A DNA stretch of 64,000 bases from Anaerolineaceae bacterium (GCA_026708325.1 JAPOVC010000014.1:528060-592059); one strand, 5' to 3'; numbered from the stretch's first letter, positions 26,309 through 35,721 are shown. Program-made: numbers and translations. The notes: generated from the sequence alone by a model not told the origin.

Positions 26309-27484
26309 ATGGTTGAGCCCCTGCGAGTCGGGCTGATTGGCTGCGGCAATGTGGTTGAATACGGCCATCGCCCGGCGCTGAACGCCCTGAGTGCCAGCGG
26401 CGAAGTTGATCTTGTCGCCGTGGCTGATGTGACTCCCGCGCGGCTCGACATTGCCCGCCAGTGGTTCAGTAAGCAGCGACCGGCGCTTTACGACGACTAT
26501 CGCGAAGTCCTGGCGCGTGACGACGTCGAGGCGATTGTCATCACCGTGCCGCAGCAGTTCCGGCGACAGATCGTGCTGGATGCTTTCGCCAGCGGCATTC
26601 ACGTCCTTAGCGAAAAGCCCCTTGCGACCGTGCCGGCCGTGGCGCATGAACTGGTGGCGGCCGCAGACTCGGCCGGATGTGTCCTGGGGATGGTCCACAA
26701 CTACCACTACCTGCCCGAATACAGCAGGTTACATGAACTGGTGGCGGAAGGACTCGTCGGCGATCTGCGCGTGCTGACCATGCACTACCTCGGTGTCATC
26801 GACAAGCCGGGCGCCGCGGAATACCAGGGCGACTGGCGCCATACCCTGGCTGCAGGTGGCGGCATTTTGATGGACATGATCCACGCCGTTTATCTGGCGG
26901 AGTGGTTTTACGGCGCGCCCGCGGAGCAGGTCATGGCCTTCGTGGACGCCCCCACCTATGCCAGTCGGATCCCCGACGTCGAGGACCTGGCCCTGGCCCA
27001 GGTGGCCTACCCCGGCGGCTATGCGGCGCTTCATCATGGCTGGGGCGTCGGCGTCGGCGGAGTCGACCTCAGTGGCAGTGAAGGTTACCTGCGCATGCGC
27101 TACAGGGAAGGTCAGACCAGCGGCTTCAACCAGGCCTCCGAAATTTTCGGCGTGCGCGAATGGGTGCGCAGCGACTATCAGGCCAATGACCAGGAGACGC
27201 AGGCCGACAACATCGCCAGATCCTTCACCCAACTTTGGTCTGCGTTTGTCAAGGCAGTCCGCAAGGGTACGCCGCTGGTCGCCAACGGCAGGGTCGGCGC
27301 CCGCGCGCTTGAGGTCGCGCTCGCTGCCTACCTGTCCGGCGTTACGGGACGGGTCGTGAAGTTGCCACTGGAGGGTGACCACCCGGTCTTCCGCCAGGGA
27401 ATCGCCGGCCTGGCGGACAGTGAGGTCTGGCCGCAGGGCCGCACAGCCCGCAGCGGCATTTTCGGGCTGCGAGGCAGCGGCTAG
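26309..27484 (+). CDS. Gfo/Idh/MocA family oxidoreductase
   Basis: A 391-residue NAD(P)-dependent dehydrogenase. The glycine motif is VGLIGCGNVVEYGHRPAL, followed by HVLSEKPLATVPA with the catalytic Lys and GGGILMDMIHAVYLAEWFYG with the active-site Asp and His. ATG 26309 is selected because it follows GGAGGAAAG and opens the Rossmann fold. An in-frame extension to 26249 is not family-like. The substrate is probably a sugar or cyclitol. The 3' end overlaps the convergent lipoprotein gene by 4 bases. Confidence 0.87.
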   Translation: MVEPLRVGLIGCGNVVEYGHRPALNALSASGEVDLVAVADVTPARLDIARQWFSKQRPALYDDYREVLARDDVEAIVITVPQQFRRQIVLDAFASGIHVLSEKPLATVPAVAHELVAAADSAGCVLGMVHNYHYLPEYSRLHELVAEGLVGDLRVLTMHYLGVIDKPGAAEYQGDWRHTLAAGGGILMDMIHAVYLAEWFYGAPAEQVMAFVDAPTYASRIPDVEDLALAQVAYPGGYAALHHGWGVGVGGVDLSGSEGYLRMRYREGQTSGFNQASEIFGVREWVRSDYQANDQETQADNIARSFTQLWSAFVKAVRKGTPLVANGRVGARALEVALAAYLSGVTGRVVKLPLEGDHPVFRQGIAGLADSEVWPQGRTARSGIFGLRGSG

Positions 27485-28482
27485 ATGGATGAGAGCGCGT
27501 TCAGCGTCTCCGCCAGAATGCTGGCAACTTCCAAACCACCGGCCGGGCTGTCACAGACCAGCGCAACGTACTGTTCGCCAATCGACAGGGTGACCGAACC
27601 GGGAATCTTCCCGTTGTCTGCCTCGACCGGGTTGTAGGCCAGCGCTGCGTCCTGCGATTCAAACAGCGCCATGTACAACGTGACCCTCAGGTCACCGGCT
27701 CGCCAGGGCATGCTGACGGCCTGACCATCGGCGACGTTCAGCAGCGAACGCGCTCCCCGCTCCCAGGCGACCTCACCCGCCATGACCTGGTCGGGCAGGG
27801 CATCCAGCAGCAGAGCCATCGTCAGATCGACGACTTCGCCGGCTTCAGCCGCCGCCGCCACGCTCGTCAGCGTTTGCTCGACAATCCGGATCGCCTGTCG
27901 CGAAAGAGATGGCAGCGGATTGCCGGCCGTCCCCGAGAACTGTTCAATCCCGACTTCGATGAAATAGCTGTCAATCGAGAAAATTGCGTTTGAGCCGTAC
28001 AGGCCGGTACCGAAAAGGTTTGGCATCGGGAAATCCTCGTTCGATTCCCCGTTTTCGAGGACGGTGCGCAAGTCCTTGACAAATTCATAGTAAACGAGCG
28101 CATCCTCCTGGCTATCAAAAACGCCGAAGGTGAAACTGGCCTTCCCGCCCTGCCTTTCAATCAGGTACAAACGCTTCGCGATGCCGTTTTGGACGTTTCG
28201 CACTTTGCTCACGTCGCGTTCGGGGTCGCGCCGCCACTGAATTCCCCCTGCAGCAACGGGCTCGGGCACGTTTTCAAGAAACACGTCGACCAGCGGTGTT
28301 TCCACAACCTCGGTAGGAGCCGGCGTGGCCGTCTGCGTGGGCGTCGATTCGGGCGTTGGCGTGGCGGTTGGAACAGGCGTGGACGTCGCCGTCGGCGTCA
28401 CGTCCAGGTCCGCCGGCGCGCAGGCCGCCAGCACGGCAGCCAGCAATACAACGAAAGTCAGGGGACGCTGAAAGGTTTGCAT
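27481..28482 (-). CDS. Lipoprotein with Thr/Pro-rich linker, unknown function
   Basis: A 333-residue exported lipoprotein. The signal peptide ends in the lipobox LAACAPADLD, then a low-complexity linker of TP and TPTP units (about residues 28-60) and a globular domain that seems to contain two copies of one fold: compare TFGVFDSQEDALVYY with YMALFESQDAALAYN. Such linkers are common in Chloroflexota surface lipoproteins. It starts 2 bases after the ABC ATPase stop, so it is the last gene of the sugar importer operon and may be an accessory surface component. Function unknown. Confidence 0.7.
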   Translation of the reverse strand: MQTFQRPLTFVVLLAAVLAACAPADLDVTPTATSTPVPTATPTPESTPTQTATPAPTEVVETPLVDVFLENVPEPVAAGGIQWRRDPERDVSKVRNVQNGIAKRLYLIERQGGKASFTFGVFDSQEDALVYYEFVKDLRTVLENGESNEDFPMPNLFGTGLYGSNAIFSIDSYFIEVGIEQFSGTAGNPLPSLSRQAIRIVEQTLTSVAAAAEAGEVVDLTMALLLDALPDQVMAGEVAWERGARSLLNVADGQAVSMPWRAGDLRVTLYMALFESQDAALAYNPVEADNGKIPGSVTLSIGEQYVALVCDSPAGGLEVASILAETLNALSSI

Positions 28483-28484
28483 GA

Positions 28485-29288
28485 CTAGTCATCCACCGAT
28501 TCAGGGTCAAAGAGGCGCAGGCGTTCCGGCACGACCCCGGACATGACCATCGTCGCCACTTCTTCCTCACTGACTTCTGCCTTGGTGAAGTCGCCCAGTT
28601 TGCGTCCGCGACTGATGATCGTGAAGCGATCGGCGACGGCATGCACCTGGCTGATGTTGTGGGTGATGAAAATCACGCTCATACCGCGCTCCTTGGCGGC
28701 GTGGGTGTATTCCAGCACCTTGCGCGTCTCGCCCACCGACAGCGCCGAGGTTGGCTCATCAAGAATCAGGAGTTTCTTGCCAAAGTAGACCGCGCGCCCG
28801 ATGGCGATTGATTGACGTTCGCCGCCCGACATGCTGCCCACGACCTCGTTGGCATCGCGAATGTGGATGCCAACGTCTTCAAGGGCGGCAGCGGCCTCGA
28901 CGGCCATTTGTTCCTGGTCCATCAGTTTTACCGGGCCGAAATTGCGCGTCGGTTCCTGACCCAGCCAGAAATTGCGCGCGATGCTCATCAGCGGCACCAG
29001 CGCGAGGTCCTGATACACCGTTTCGATACCCAACTCGCGGGCGCGATGCGGCGAGTCGATGTACACCGATTCGCCCTCAAACACGATTTCTCCGCTGGTC
29101 GGCGTGTGGAAGCCGGTCAGCACCTTGATCAGCGTGGATTTGCCGGCGCCATTGTCGCCCAGCAACCCGACAATCTCCTGGCGATCGACGTGGAAATCGA
29201 TGCCGCGCAGGGCGCGAACACTGCCGAAGTACTTGTGGATGTCCCGCATCTCCAGCAGGTTGTCCCCGTTGTTCTGCATGCTGTTCAT
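28485..29288 (-). CDS. Sugar-type ABC transporter ATP-binding protein, single NBD
   Basis: A 267-residue ATPase with Walker A LLGDNGAGKSTL, signature SMSGGERQSIAIGR and Walker B LLILDEPTSAL. A single domain with this sequence type is like FrcA of the fructose/ribose/inositol importer group, which works as a homodimer, in contrast to two-domain RbsA. ATG 29288 follows GAGGG. A second ATG nine bases on is possible. It lies 10 bases after its permease gene. Confidence 0.9.
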   Translation of the reverse strand: MNSMQNNGDNLLEMRDIHKYFGSVRALRGIDFHVDRQEIVGLLGDNGAGKSTLIKVLTGFHTPTSGEIVFEGESVYIDSPHRARELGIETVYQDLALVPLMSIARNFWLGQEPTRNFGPVKLMDQEQMAVEAAAALEDVGIHIRDANEVVGSMSGGERQSIAIGRAVYFGKKLLILDEPTSALSVGETRKVLEYTHAAKERGMSVIFITHNISQVHAVADRFTIISRGRKLGDFTKAEVSEEEVATMVMSGVVPERLRLFDPESVDD

Positions 29289-29298
29289 GTCAATACCC

Positions 29299-31149
29299 TC
29301 AGGTGGATTGTCGTCGCACGAGCGTGTTGAGCACCACGGCAAGAATGGTGATGGCGCCCACAACGCCGCGGAAGAGACGGGCGTTCATGCCGATGATGAC
29401 CAGGCCGGTTGCCAGCATGCCGACGATCAGCGCTCCCAACAGGGTTCCGATGACACTGCCATAGCCGCCGCTTAGCAACGCGCCGCCGATCACCGTCATG
29501 GCGATGACTTCCAGTTCCCAACCATCGCCTTTCAGGGGGTCGACGCCCGGGTTGCGGGTAACTTCCAGAATACTCGTCACACCGACGAGCAGGGCGACCA
29601 GCATGAAGTTCAGCACCTTGACGCGGTTGACGTTAATGCCTTGCGCGCGCGCGGCGCCCGGATTGCCGCCTACGGCGAAGACCGAGTTGCCGTAGCGGGA
29701 CTGTGTCAGCACGACCTGGAACAACAGGACCAGCAACAACCACCAGATGATGGAATTGCGGAAATTGGCTCCCGGAGGAATGAATATGCTGAAAAGTCCA
29801 CCGGTGACCTGCTCAAAGCTGAATCCCCAGCGACCGTTGATCAGGTCGAAAAAGCCGACCTGTACCAGTTCGCCGCCTCTGCCCAGATGGAAGGAGCTAA
29901 CCATTAGCAACCAGGCGGCGATGATCAGCAGGACCACCGCCGTAACCAGCAGAACAAGACCGGATATCAGGGTCTGGGTCGTCTTGAAGTGCCCGTCATT
30001 GGCTGCATTGCGGATTTCGCCATAATGAAATAGCAGGGCGCGCCACAGCCCGGGAAGGACACGCCAGGCGACATAGACCACTGCGACAAGGCCGGCCAGC
30101 GCCAGCAAGGTCAACACCCAGGGGCTGATCCAGACCTGCGGAAACTCGTCGTAGTAATCGCGATAGCGCAGAATGCGACCGCCGGGGATAGCGACCAGAG
30201 GGATGGTGCGGTAGATCAGCAGCGTCCCAAGAGTCACGATGAAGGACGGAATGCCGGTTCTGACGAGGATGATGCCGTTTATGAAGCCCAGCAGCATGGC
30301 GACCACCAGGGCTGCCGGCATGGCCAGCAACATGGGCATGGGGCCAAGCCCGATCTGGGGAATGCCTTCGGTCAGGAAAAACATGTAAAAGACCGACACC
30401 GCGCCCAGCATCGAGCCGACGGACAGGTCGAATTCCCCCGAGATCATCAGGATGGTGACGCCAATCGCCACGATGCCCTTGGTCGAGACGTTGGTCAGCA
30501 CCGAACCGACCGACGTCGGCTGCAGGAACAGGTCCGTCACAAAACTGAATACGAGAAAGATGAAGACAAAACCGATAATGGCGCCTGCGCTCGGTGACTG
30601 GGCCAGTTGCACACTGATGAACTGACCGGGCGTCATGTCGCTGGCGGCCGTACTCAGAGCCCCCTGGGCCTTGTCTACCTTTTCGTCGAAAACCTGGACG
30701 CCGCGGGTGACGAAGCGGTAGCAGAGCAGGCCACTGACGAAGAGCAGTAACCCGATCACAAGCATCAGGGTGTCCAGCGGCGGCGCCACGAGATTGCTGA
30801 TTTGGGCGATTCCGCCGGGAAGCAATGCCTTCATCAGAAAGACGGCACCGAAAATCATGGCGAAAAACGATACCCACTGGGACCAGGGCCAACCGGCGCG
30901 GTCCCTTTTCCACAGGCTCCAGGCGGCGCGCAAGGCCGCAATTGCGAGCAGCAAAAAGGCCAGGCTGACCACCCATTCGATGAAGTTGATGTCATTGCGC
31001 AGGACGTTGATGCGCTCGCCCAGCGCTATCCAGCCGGCAAGCACCTGCTCTGCAATCAACAGCGCGCCCAGACCCAGCAGGACCATGTAGATCCTGGCCA
31101 GTTGCACGCCGGTCGATGGTTCGGCGTTTTCTTCAAAAAAAGCGAGCAT
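29299..31149 (-). CDS. Sugar ABC permease with extra N-terminal membrane domain
   Basis: A 616-residue permease, almost twice the usual 320-340. Residues 1-170 add about four membrane helices of no recognised family, ending in a charged linker (FDEKVDKAQ). The BPD_transp_2 core follows, with GIVAIGVTILMISGEFDLSVG, and FAVGGNPGAARAQGINVNRVK as the coupling segment. Two more helices and a charged loop are inserted in the middle of the core (about 345-435). Together with the single ATPase and type-1 binding protein it forms a ribose/fructose/inositol-class importer. Confidence 0.88.
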   Translation of the reverse strand: MLAFFEENAEPSTGVQLARIYMVLLGLGALLIAEQVLAGWIALGERINVLRNDINFIEWVVSLAFLLLAIAALRAAWSLWKRDRAGWPWSQWVSFFAMIFGAVFLMKALLPGGIAQISNLVAPPLDTLMLVIGLLLFVSGLLCYRFVTRGVQVFDEKVDKAQGALSTAASDMTPGQFISVQLAQSPSAGAIIGFVFIFLVFSFVTDLFLQPTSVGSVLTNVSTKGIVAIGVTILMISGEFDLSVGSMLGAVSVFYMFFLTEGIPQIGLGPMPMLLAMPAALVVAMLLGFINGIILVRTGIPSFIVTLGTLLIYRTIPLVAIPGGRILRYRDYYDEFPQVWISPWVLTLLALAGLVAVVYVAWRVLPGLWRALLFHYGEIRNAANDGHFKTTQTLISGLVLLVTAVVLLIIAAWLLMVSSFHLGRGGELVQVGFFDLINGRWGFSFEQVTGGLFSIFIPPGANFRNSIIWWLLLVLLFQVVLTQSRYGNSVFAVGGNPGAARAQGINVNRVKVLNFMLVALLVGVTSILEVTRNPGVDPLKGDGWELEVIAMTVIGGALLSGGYGSVIGTLLGALIVGMLATGLVIIGMNARLFRGVVGAITILAVVLNTLVRRQST

Positions 31150-31174
31150 GATTGTACTTTCTCATGTCACTGAC

Positions 31175-31213
31175 AAAAAACGGGACAGGAAGGGTGTCCC
31201 CCTGCCTGTCCCG
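31175..31213 (-). terminator. Intrinsic-terminator-like hairpin between binding protein and permease
   Basis: On the minus strand CGGGACAGG pairs with CCTGTCCCG. Four more inner base pairs follow a single mismatch, around a 5-base loop. Six T residues (positions 31180 down to 31175) follow directly. That is a complete intrinsic terminator, placed inside the operon between the binding protein and its permease, so it should act as a partial attenuator. Confidence 0.75.
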
Positions 31214-31234
31214 AATTCATGAACGGACGCCCGT

Positions 31235-32224
31235 CTAGCGATAGCCAGCCGCGGTCAGTTCAATAATGGCATCGACGTTGCCGCCGTCGATGACGCCGGG
31301 GCCGGTGAAGATATCGTTACCGGGCGCCAGCTCGTAGCGGCTGTTCAGGTACAGCCACATGATGGTCTCGAAACCCTGCAGATAGGGTTGCTGATCGATC
31401 GCCTGAAGCAGATAGCCGTCCTTGATCATTTGGTAGATCTCGGAGCTGGTATCGTGCGTGGTGGCGTAGATTTCGCCGGGCATGCGGCCGGCTTCCTGCA
31501 GGTACAGGTTGAAGCTGGTGGAGGGATTCGGGCCAAGGAAGAACGCCGCGTTGGTGTCCGGGTTGGCCGTGAAGTAGTCCGCCAGCGTACCGGCAGAAGC
31601 AGTCGTGTCGTTGTTGATGGTCAGCTCGTCCAGCGGAATGCCGGCTTCCTCAAAGACGCTGCGAACACCGGCGCAACGCGCCTCAAGACCACTGTGACCC
31701 ACTTCCTGAATCGGGCAAACGCCGCGAACGATCGCCACGCCGTCAGCATCCGCAGCATTGAGCACGCGGTTGGCGTTGCTCACGCCACCGGTGAACTCGC
31801 TGGCGCCGATGTAGAAGAGCGTATCCAGCGCATCCGGCGTACCGGAATTCGGATCCGCCGTGTTCAGTACGATGACCGGAATACCGGCCTCACTGGCACG
31901 ACCCACAGCATCACGAATTACCTCGGGGTTCGGCACGGTGGTGCCGATGCCATCCGGGTTGGCGGCCAGGGCATCATCCCAGTAACCGGCCATGTCATCC
32001 ACGCTGTCGACCGGATGGGCCAGCCAGGCGCAGTCCGCGTTCAGAAGCGCACAGGCATCTTCCATACCCTTGATGACGACGATCCAGAAGGGATTGCCGG
32101 CGCCACCGTGGGAGACGATGCGGAAGACCGGCTGATCATCCTGGGCTCCGGCCGCGCCAATGGCGAAGACGGCAAGGCCCAGCACCATCAGCAGCACCGG
32201 GGCGACAGTAAACAACTTTCTCAT
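31235..32224 (-). CDS. Sugar ABC transporter substrate-binding protein (type-1 periplasmic fold)
   Basis: A 329-residue exported protein. Its signal peptide (MRKLFTVAPVLLMVLGLAVF) ends near AGA/QDD. The mature protein has the RbsB-like markers GGAGNPFWIVVIKGMEDA, NPEVIRDAVGRASEAGIPVIVL and a C-terminal TGPGVIDGGNVDAI. ATG 32224 follows GGAG. The ligand is a monosaccharide or cyclitol. The nearby iol genes make inositol plausible, though unproven. It heads the importer operon behind a recognisable promoter. Confidence 0.9.
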   Translation of the reverse strand: MRKLFTVAPVLLMVLGLAVFAIGAAGAQDDQPVFRIVSHGGAGNPFWIVVIKGMEDACALLNADCAWLAHPVDSVDDMAGYWDDALAANPDGIGTTVPNPEVIRDAVGRASEAGIPVIVLNTADPNSGTPDALDTLFYIGASEFTGGVSNANRVLNAADADGVAIVRGVCPIQEVGHSGLEARCAGVRSVFEEAGIPLDELTINNDTTASAGTLADYFTANPDTNAAFFLGPNPSTSFNLYLQEAGRMPGEIYATTHDTSSEIYQMIKDGYLLQAIDQQPYLQGFETIMWLYLNSRYELAPGNDIFTGPGVIDGGNVDAIIELTAAGYR

Positions 32225-32284
32225 GACTTTTCTCCTTTGACATGTACGTGCTGCGCAGAAAGTCTGGCCTGCGCATCACAGGCA

Positions 32285-32313
32285 ATTCTAGCCAGACGAC
32301 AGCCTTGATGCAA
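32285..32313 (-). promoter_or_regulatory. Promoter of the sugar importer operon, TTGCAT-17-TAGAAT
   Basis: On the minus strand TTGCAT (32313-32308) and TAGAAT (32290-32285) are separated by exactly 17 bases, about 60 bases upstream of the binding protein start. Confidence 0.55.
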
Positions 32314-32323
32314 CCTCAGATAT

Positions 32324-33433
32324 TCACTGCCCGATTTCTGTCAGACGCACGCTCCTGCCTTCTGCTGCGGCCAGTTCGGCGGCGGCCAGAACGCGCTGAA
32401 CGCGCAAACCATCGGCAAAGTCCGGGCTGGCCGGTCGTCCTTCCTGAATCGCCGTAATGAATCCACGCGCCATGTGGTCCTGTTTGCGAAAGACGTCGCG
32501 ATAGGTGTTGTGCACGGTGTTGCGCCTCGCTCCCTGCCAAATGCGTTCCGGAATTTCCAGCGGACGGACCGGCCCCTCCCCCACCCGCGCGCCGGAGACC
32601 TGCTGAACACGGTCCCAGTCCGTAAAGCTGTACAGCGTCCCCTCCGAACCGTGAAACTCCATGTGGTGCGTCTGGCCGAAATGCGTGTCCTCATAACACA
32701 CCTTGGAAACGTGGACGTGACCCTGCGCCCCGTTGGCAAACTCCACTGAAATCGCGGCAGCCTCGTCGACGCGTTCATAGGGTTCGCCATCCGGTCGCGG
32801 ATCACGTTCACCATACTTTGAAAGCATGCATTGGGCAGAAACGACGTCGCCAAACAGCTGCATCGCGATATACAGGAAATGCGACCCTAGGTCGCCCAGC
32901 GTACCGCTGCCCGCTTCGCCGCGGTCATAGCGCCAGCGATAGTCGCTGTTCCGCGCGCCGCCTGCGTAGTAGCGCATGTTCAGGTGATAGGGCTCACCCA
33001 GGAATCCCTGCCGGATCAGTTCAGCAATGTAGCGGGCCGTTGGCATGAAGCTGTAGGTAAAGGGCACCATGTGGCGGACGCCCGCAGCTTCGGCAGCGTC
33101 AGCCATGTCCTGCGCCTGCTGCACGTTGAGTGCCAGCGGCTTTTCGCAGAGGACGTGCAGACCCCGCTCCAGCGCCGCCATCGTCAGGGGATGGTGCAGA
33201 CGGTTGGGCGTCAGAATCAGAACGGCGTCCAGGCCCGGATGGTCCAGCAGGGTGTCGGTGTCGGTGTACGCTGCCGGAACGGACCAACGCTGTGCAAGTG
33301 CCCGGGCCCGGCCCGCGTTCCTGCCGCACACGGCCACCACGTCGGCCCCGGGATGCGCCGCCAACGCAGGCATAAACATCGCGTCCGCCCACCAGCTTGT
33401 CCCAATGACGCCCACCTTCACGCTGCTTGTCAT
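32324..33433 (-). CDS. Gfo/Idh/MocA family oxidoreductase
   Basis: A 369-residue dehydrogenase with VGVIGTSWWADAMFMPALA at the N-terminus, HVLCEKPLALNVQQAQDM and GSGTLGDLGSHFLYIAMQLFG. The third family member in the window, and only distantly like the other two. It is transcribed from its own promoter and is followed, after 99 bases, by the importer operon on the same strand. Substrate likely a sugar or inositol derivative. Confidence 0.87.
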   Translation of the reverse strand: MTSSVKVGVIGTSWWADAMFMPALAAHPGADVVAVCGRNAGRARALAQRWSVPAAYTDTDTLLDHPGLDAVLILTPNRLHHPLTMAALERGLHVLCEKPLALNVQQAQDMADAAEAAGVRHMVPFTYSFMPTARYIAELIRQGFLGEPYHLNMRYYAGGARNSDYRWRYDRGEAGSGTLGDLGSHFLYIAMQLFGDVVSAQCMLSKYGERDPRPDGEPYERVDEAAAISVEFANGAQGHVHVSKVCYEDTHFGQTHHMEFHGSEGTLYSFTDWDRVQQVSGARVGEGPVRPLEIPERIWQGARRNTVHNTYRDVFRKQDHMARGFITAIQEGRPASPDFADGLRVQRVLAAAELAAAEGRSVRLTEIGQ

Positions 33434-33469
33434 GTTGACCGCTCTCTTCTACAATGGCTTCAGGCTTTC

Positions 33470-33498
33470 AGTGTAGCGGTCGACGGCGGCCGCTTCAA
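33470..33498 (-). promoter_or_regulatory. Promoter TTGAAG-17-TACACT
   Basis: On the minus strand TTGAAG (33498-33493) and TACACT (33475-33470) with 17 bases between, 37 bases upstream of the oxidoreductase start, within the 97-base divergent gap. Confidence 0.5.
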
Positions 33499-33530
33499 TC
33501 GACCTGCCGGGCGGGTCACTGCGGTGCGTT

Positions 33531-33896
33531 ATGGGGCAGCTGGCAAATGCAGACTGGCTTCGCGGGGTGTTCACCGCACTGGTGGTCGTTGGGCTATCGC
33601 TGGCCGGATACTCGGCCTGGCGCTACCTCGACGCAGACCGTGAACTGCAGGGCAACGTCGCTCAAGTCATCATGAGCAGGCAACAGGCCGTAAGCCCGGG
33701 CAGCAGCGCTGAGGTACAGGGCCTGGTCGGCGCCGACGTCGCCAGACGCGAACTGCTGTCACAGCAATATGATGTGTTGATGCTGGGGGGTGGCGGCCTG
33801 GTCATTTTGTCTCTGGGCTGGCTGGGACTGAACCTGACCCCTTACCTGCGCAGTCGCATGGCAGCGCACAGCGGCCACAGGGAGACGCAATCATGA
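33531..33896 (+). CDS. Small two-helix membrane protein of a duplicated module
   Basis: A 121-residue protein with helices at about 12-30 (VFTALVVVGLSLAGYSA) and 82-100 (LMLGGGGLVILSLGWLGL), separated by a roughly 50-residue polar loop, so a hairpin topology. Family not recognised. It overlaps the next gene by 4 bases (ATGA). A decayed copy of its C-terminus, with GWFGLNLARFLPGR against GWLGLNLTPYLRSR here, lies at 37.1-37.2 kb beside the second dehydratase, showing that this gene was duplicated with its neighbours. Confidence 0.7.
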   Translation: MGQLANADWLRGVFTALVVVGLSLAGYSAWRYLDADRELQGNVAQVIMSRQQAVSPGSSAEVQGLVGADVARRELLSQQYDVLMLGGGGLVILSLGWLGLNLTPYLRSRMAAHSGHRETQS

Positions 33897-34183
33897 GCCA
33901 GGGTGAATCACAGGAATTCTCGCTGGGCGAACCGCAGCCCATCGGCATCAACACGCTTTACGCATGTTGGCTGACCTGCAGTGAAGAACGCTATTTGCGC
34001 GCCATTCTCAGGGTCGGCTGCGTGGCCTCGGTATCGAAGGCACAGGACAACCGGGCCCTGGTCGAAATCCGCAACGACCATGACCCGGACGAGGCCTGGC
34101 ACTGGGTGCGCACCGAACTGGAGGAGACCAGCCGCAGGGTCGTCCTCGACCCGATATGGGAAGAGGCCCTCTGGCTGCTGTAG
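33893..34183 (+). CDS. Conserved-module hypothetical protein, 96 residues
   Basis: A soluble 96-residue protein, starting MSQGESQEFSLGEPQPIG and ending VVLDPIWEEALWLL. Translation is coupled to the upstream membrane protein. I do not recognise the family. A relic of its last 15 codons (VVLDPFWGKALRLI) stands at 37.24-37.29 kb just before the other intact dehydratase, so a unit of membrane protein, this protein and dehydratase was copied together. Convergent with the dehydratase, 39 bases apart. Confidence 0.7.
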   Translation: MSQGESQEFSLGEPQPIGINTLYACWLTCSEERYLRAILRVGCVASVSKAQDNRALVEIRNDHDPDEAWHWVRTELEETSRRVVLDPIWEEALWLL

Positions 34184-34222
34184 CCAATAGCCCCGCCTGA
34201 CCATCGTTTTCGCGCCCGCAAC

Positions 34223-35362
34223 TCACCAGTTCGTCAGGGAACCGTCGGCCCGTTGCAGGATTATTCGTTGACTCTCGCGCATGGGATTGGCGCGCGCTCC
34301 CTCCCTGTCGAAGGTCACACCCAGGCCCGGACGTTCGGGCGGCAACAACCAGCCATCTTTCCACTCGACCTGTTCCGGGAATATATCGAGCATTTGTGTG
34401 CCGGGAATGACGTGCTGCTCCTGCACACCGACCAGTGGCGACGCCAGATTCAGATGCAGGCAGGCGGCGGTGGAGACAGGCCCCAGCGGGTTGTGCGTGG
34501 CCAACTTGATGTAGTGCGTCTCGCACCAGCCGGCGATTTTGCGGGCTTCCGTCAGCCCGCCGGCGATGCAGACGTCGATGCGCGCGTAATCGATCAGGTC
34601 TTCCTCAATTAATTGACGGAATTCCCATTTGGAGCTGAATTGCTCACCGGCAGCCAGCGGCACCGAGGTTCGTTGCCTGAGGGAACGGTAAGACTGCGTG
34701 TTTTCGCAACGCAGCGGGTCCTCAACGAAGAAGAGATTGTAGGGTTCCAGTTCCCTGCAAAGCCACAGGGTATCGGGGAGATCAAGCCGCGTGTGGACGT
34801 CAAACGCGATCTCAATGTCATCCCCCACTGTCTCTCGAACCGCCTGGACCTGCCGGATGGCGGCCAGAATGGACTGCCTCGGCTCAAGCTGGTTGCCCTC
34901 ATGCGGCAGACCCCAACGCACGAATTTCCAGCCCGCCTCCTTCGTCGCCAGGCAAGACTCAACAAGAATCTCGTCGTCCATTGAGTGGCCGGCATTGTGC
35001 GGATAACAGACGACCCTGTCGCGCGCCAGTCCTCCCAGGAGGTTGTAGACCGGCACATTCAGCGCCTTGCCCTTGATGTCCCACAGGGCGATGTCGATGG
35101 CCGCGATGGCCGCCGTCTGTATGCGTTGCGCCGGAAAGAAGCCGCCGCGAAACAACAATTGCCAAATGTGCTCCGTGCGAAAGGGGTCCATGCCCAGCAG
35201 CATGGGTCGAAAGTGGTCGATTGCGGCGCTGACTGCCAGTTCCCGGCCGCTTAGTCCGGACTCGCCAACGCCACAAATGCCTTCATCGGTATCAACGGTG
35301 ACAAAAAAGCTGTTGCGACTGCCGTTCCACACAGGCCAGGCGTCAATTGCTGTGACTTTCAT
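34223..35362 (-). CDS. GalD-type sugar acid dehydratase (enolase superfamily), copy A
   Basis: A 379-residue enolase-superfamily dehydratase like D-galactonate dehydratase. Magnesium ligands Asp188, Glu214 and Glu240 and catalytic His190 and His290 are present in FDVHTR, FVEDPL, AAGEQF and THNPLGPVS. Each is at the E. coli enzyme position (D183, E209, E235, H185, H285) plus five, as I recall its numbering. It should convert a sugar acid such as galactonate to the 2-keto-3-deoxy acid. It has one intact paralogue and two broken ones within 3 kb. Confidence 0.9.
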   Translation of the reverse strand: MKVTAIDAWPVWNGSRNSFFVTVDTDEGICGVGESGLSGRELAVSAAIDHFRPMLLGMDPFRTEHIWQLLFRGGFFPAQRIQTAAIAAIDIALWDIKGKALNVPVYNLLGGLARDRVVCYPHNAGHSMDDEILVESCLATKEAGWKFVRWGLPHEGNQLEPRQSILAAIRQVQAVRETVGDDIEIAFDVHTRLDLPDTLWLCRELEPYNLFFVEDPLRCENTQSYRSLRQRTSVPLAAGEQFSSKWEFRQLIEEDLIDYARIDVCIAGGLTEARKIAGWCETHYIKLATHNPLGPVSTAACLHLNLASPLVGVQEQHVIPGTQMLDIFPEQVEWKDGWLLPPERPGLGVTFDREGARANPMRESQRIILQRADGSLTNW

Positions 35363-35450
35363 GTCTTTCTCCCTTTTGCAATCATGGAAAGTGTAGCATC
35401 ACGCAACGTTGGGGAAGGGAAGTAACCCCACCAGGCAAGACGGAAATAGA

Positions 35451-35721
35451 CCCACAGCGCAATGTCGATTGCCGGGATGGCAGCCGTCTGAATGCGCCGG
35501 GCCGGGAAGAAAACACCACGAAACAACAGCTGCCAAATTTATTTCGTGCGAAACGGGTCCATGCCCAACATCAGCGGCCGAAAGTGGTCGATGGCGCCAA
35601 TGATTGCCAACTCTCGTTTGGAGATGCCGACCTCGCCGACGCCCGGGATGCCTTCGTCGCTAGAACAATAGTTCCGTCTGCCGTCAGAGACCGGCCAGGC
35701 GTCAATGGCTGTGCTCTTCAT
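35451..35721 (-). pseudogene. N-terminal fragment of a GalD-type dehydratase
   Basis: From ATG 35721 the frame reads MKSTAIDAWPVSDGRR, matching the start of copy A. It has a small in-frame deletion before SDEGIPGVGE, then DPFRTK and an in-frame TAA where the intact copies have DPFRTEHIW. The match continues past the stop (IWQLLFRGVFFPARRIQTAA) to ALW at 35451 and then ends. Only about 90 of 379 codons remain. Non-functional. Confidence 0.85.
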
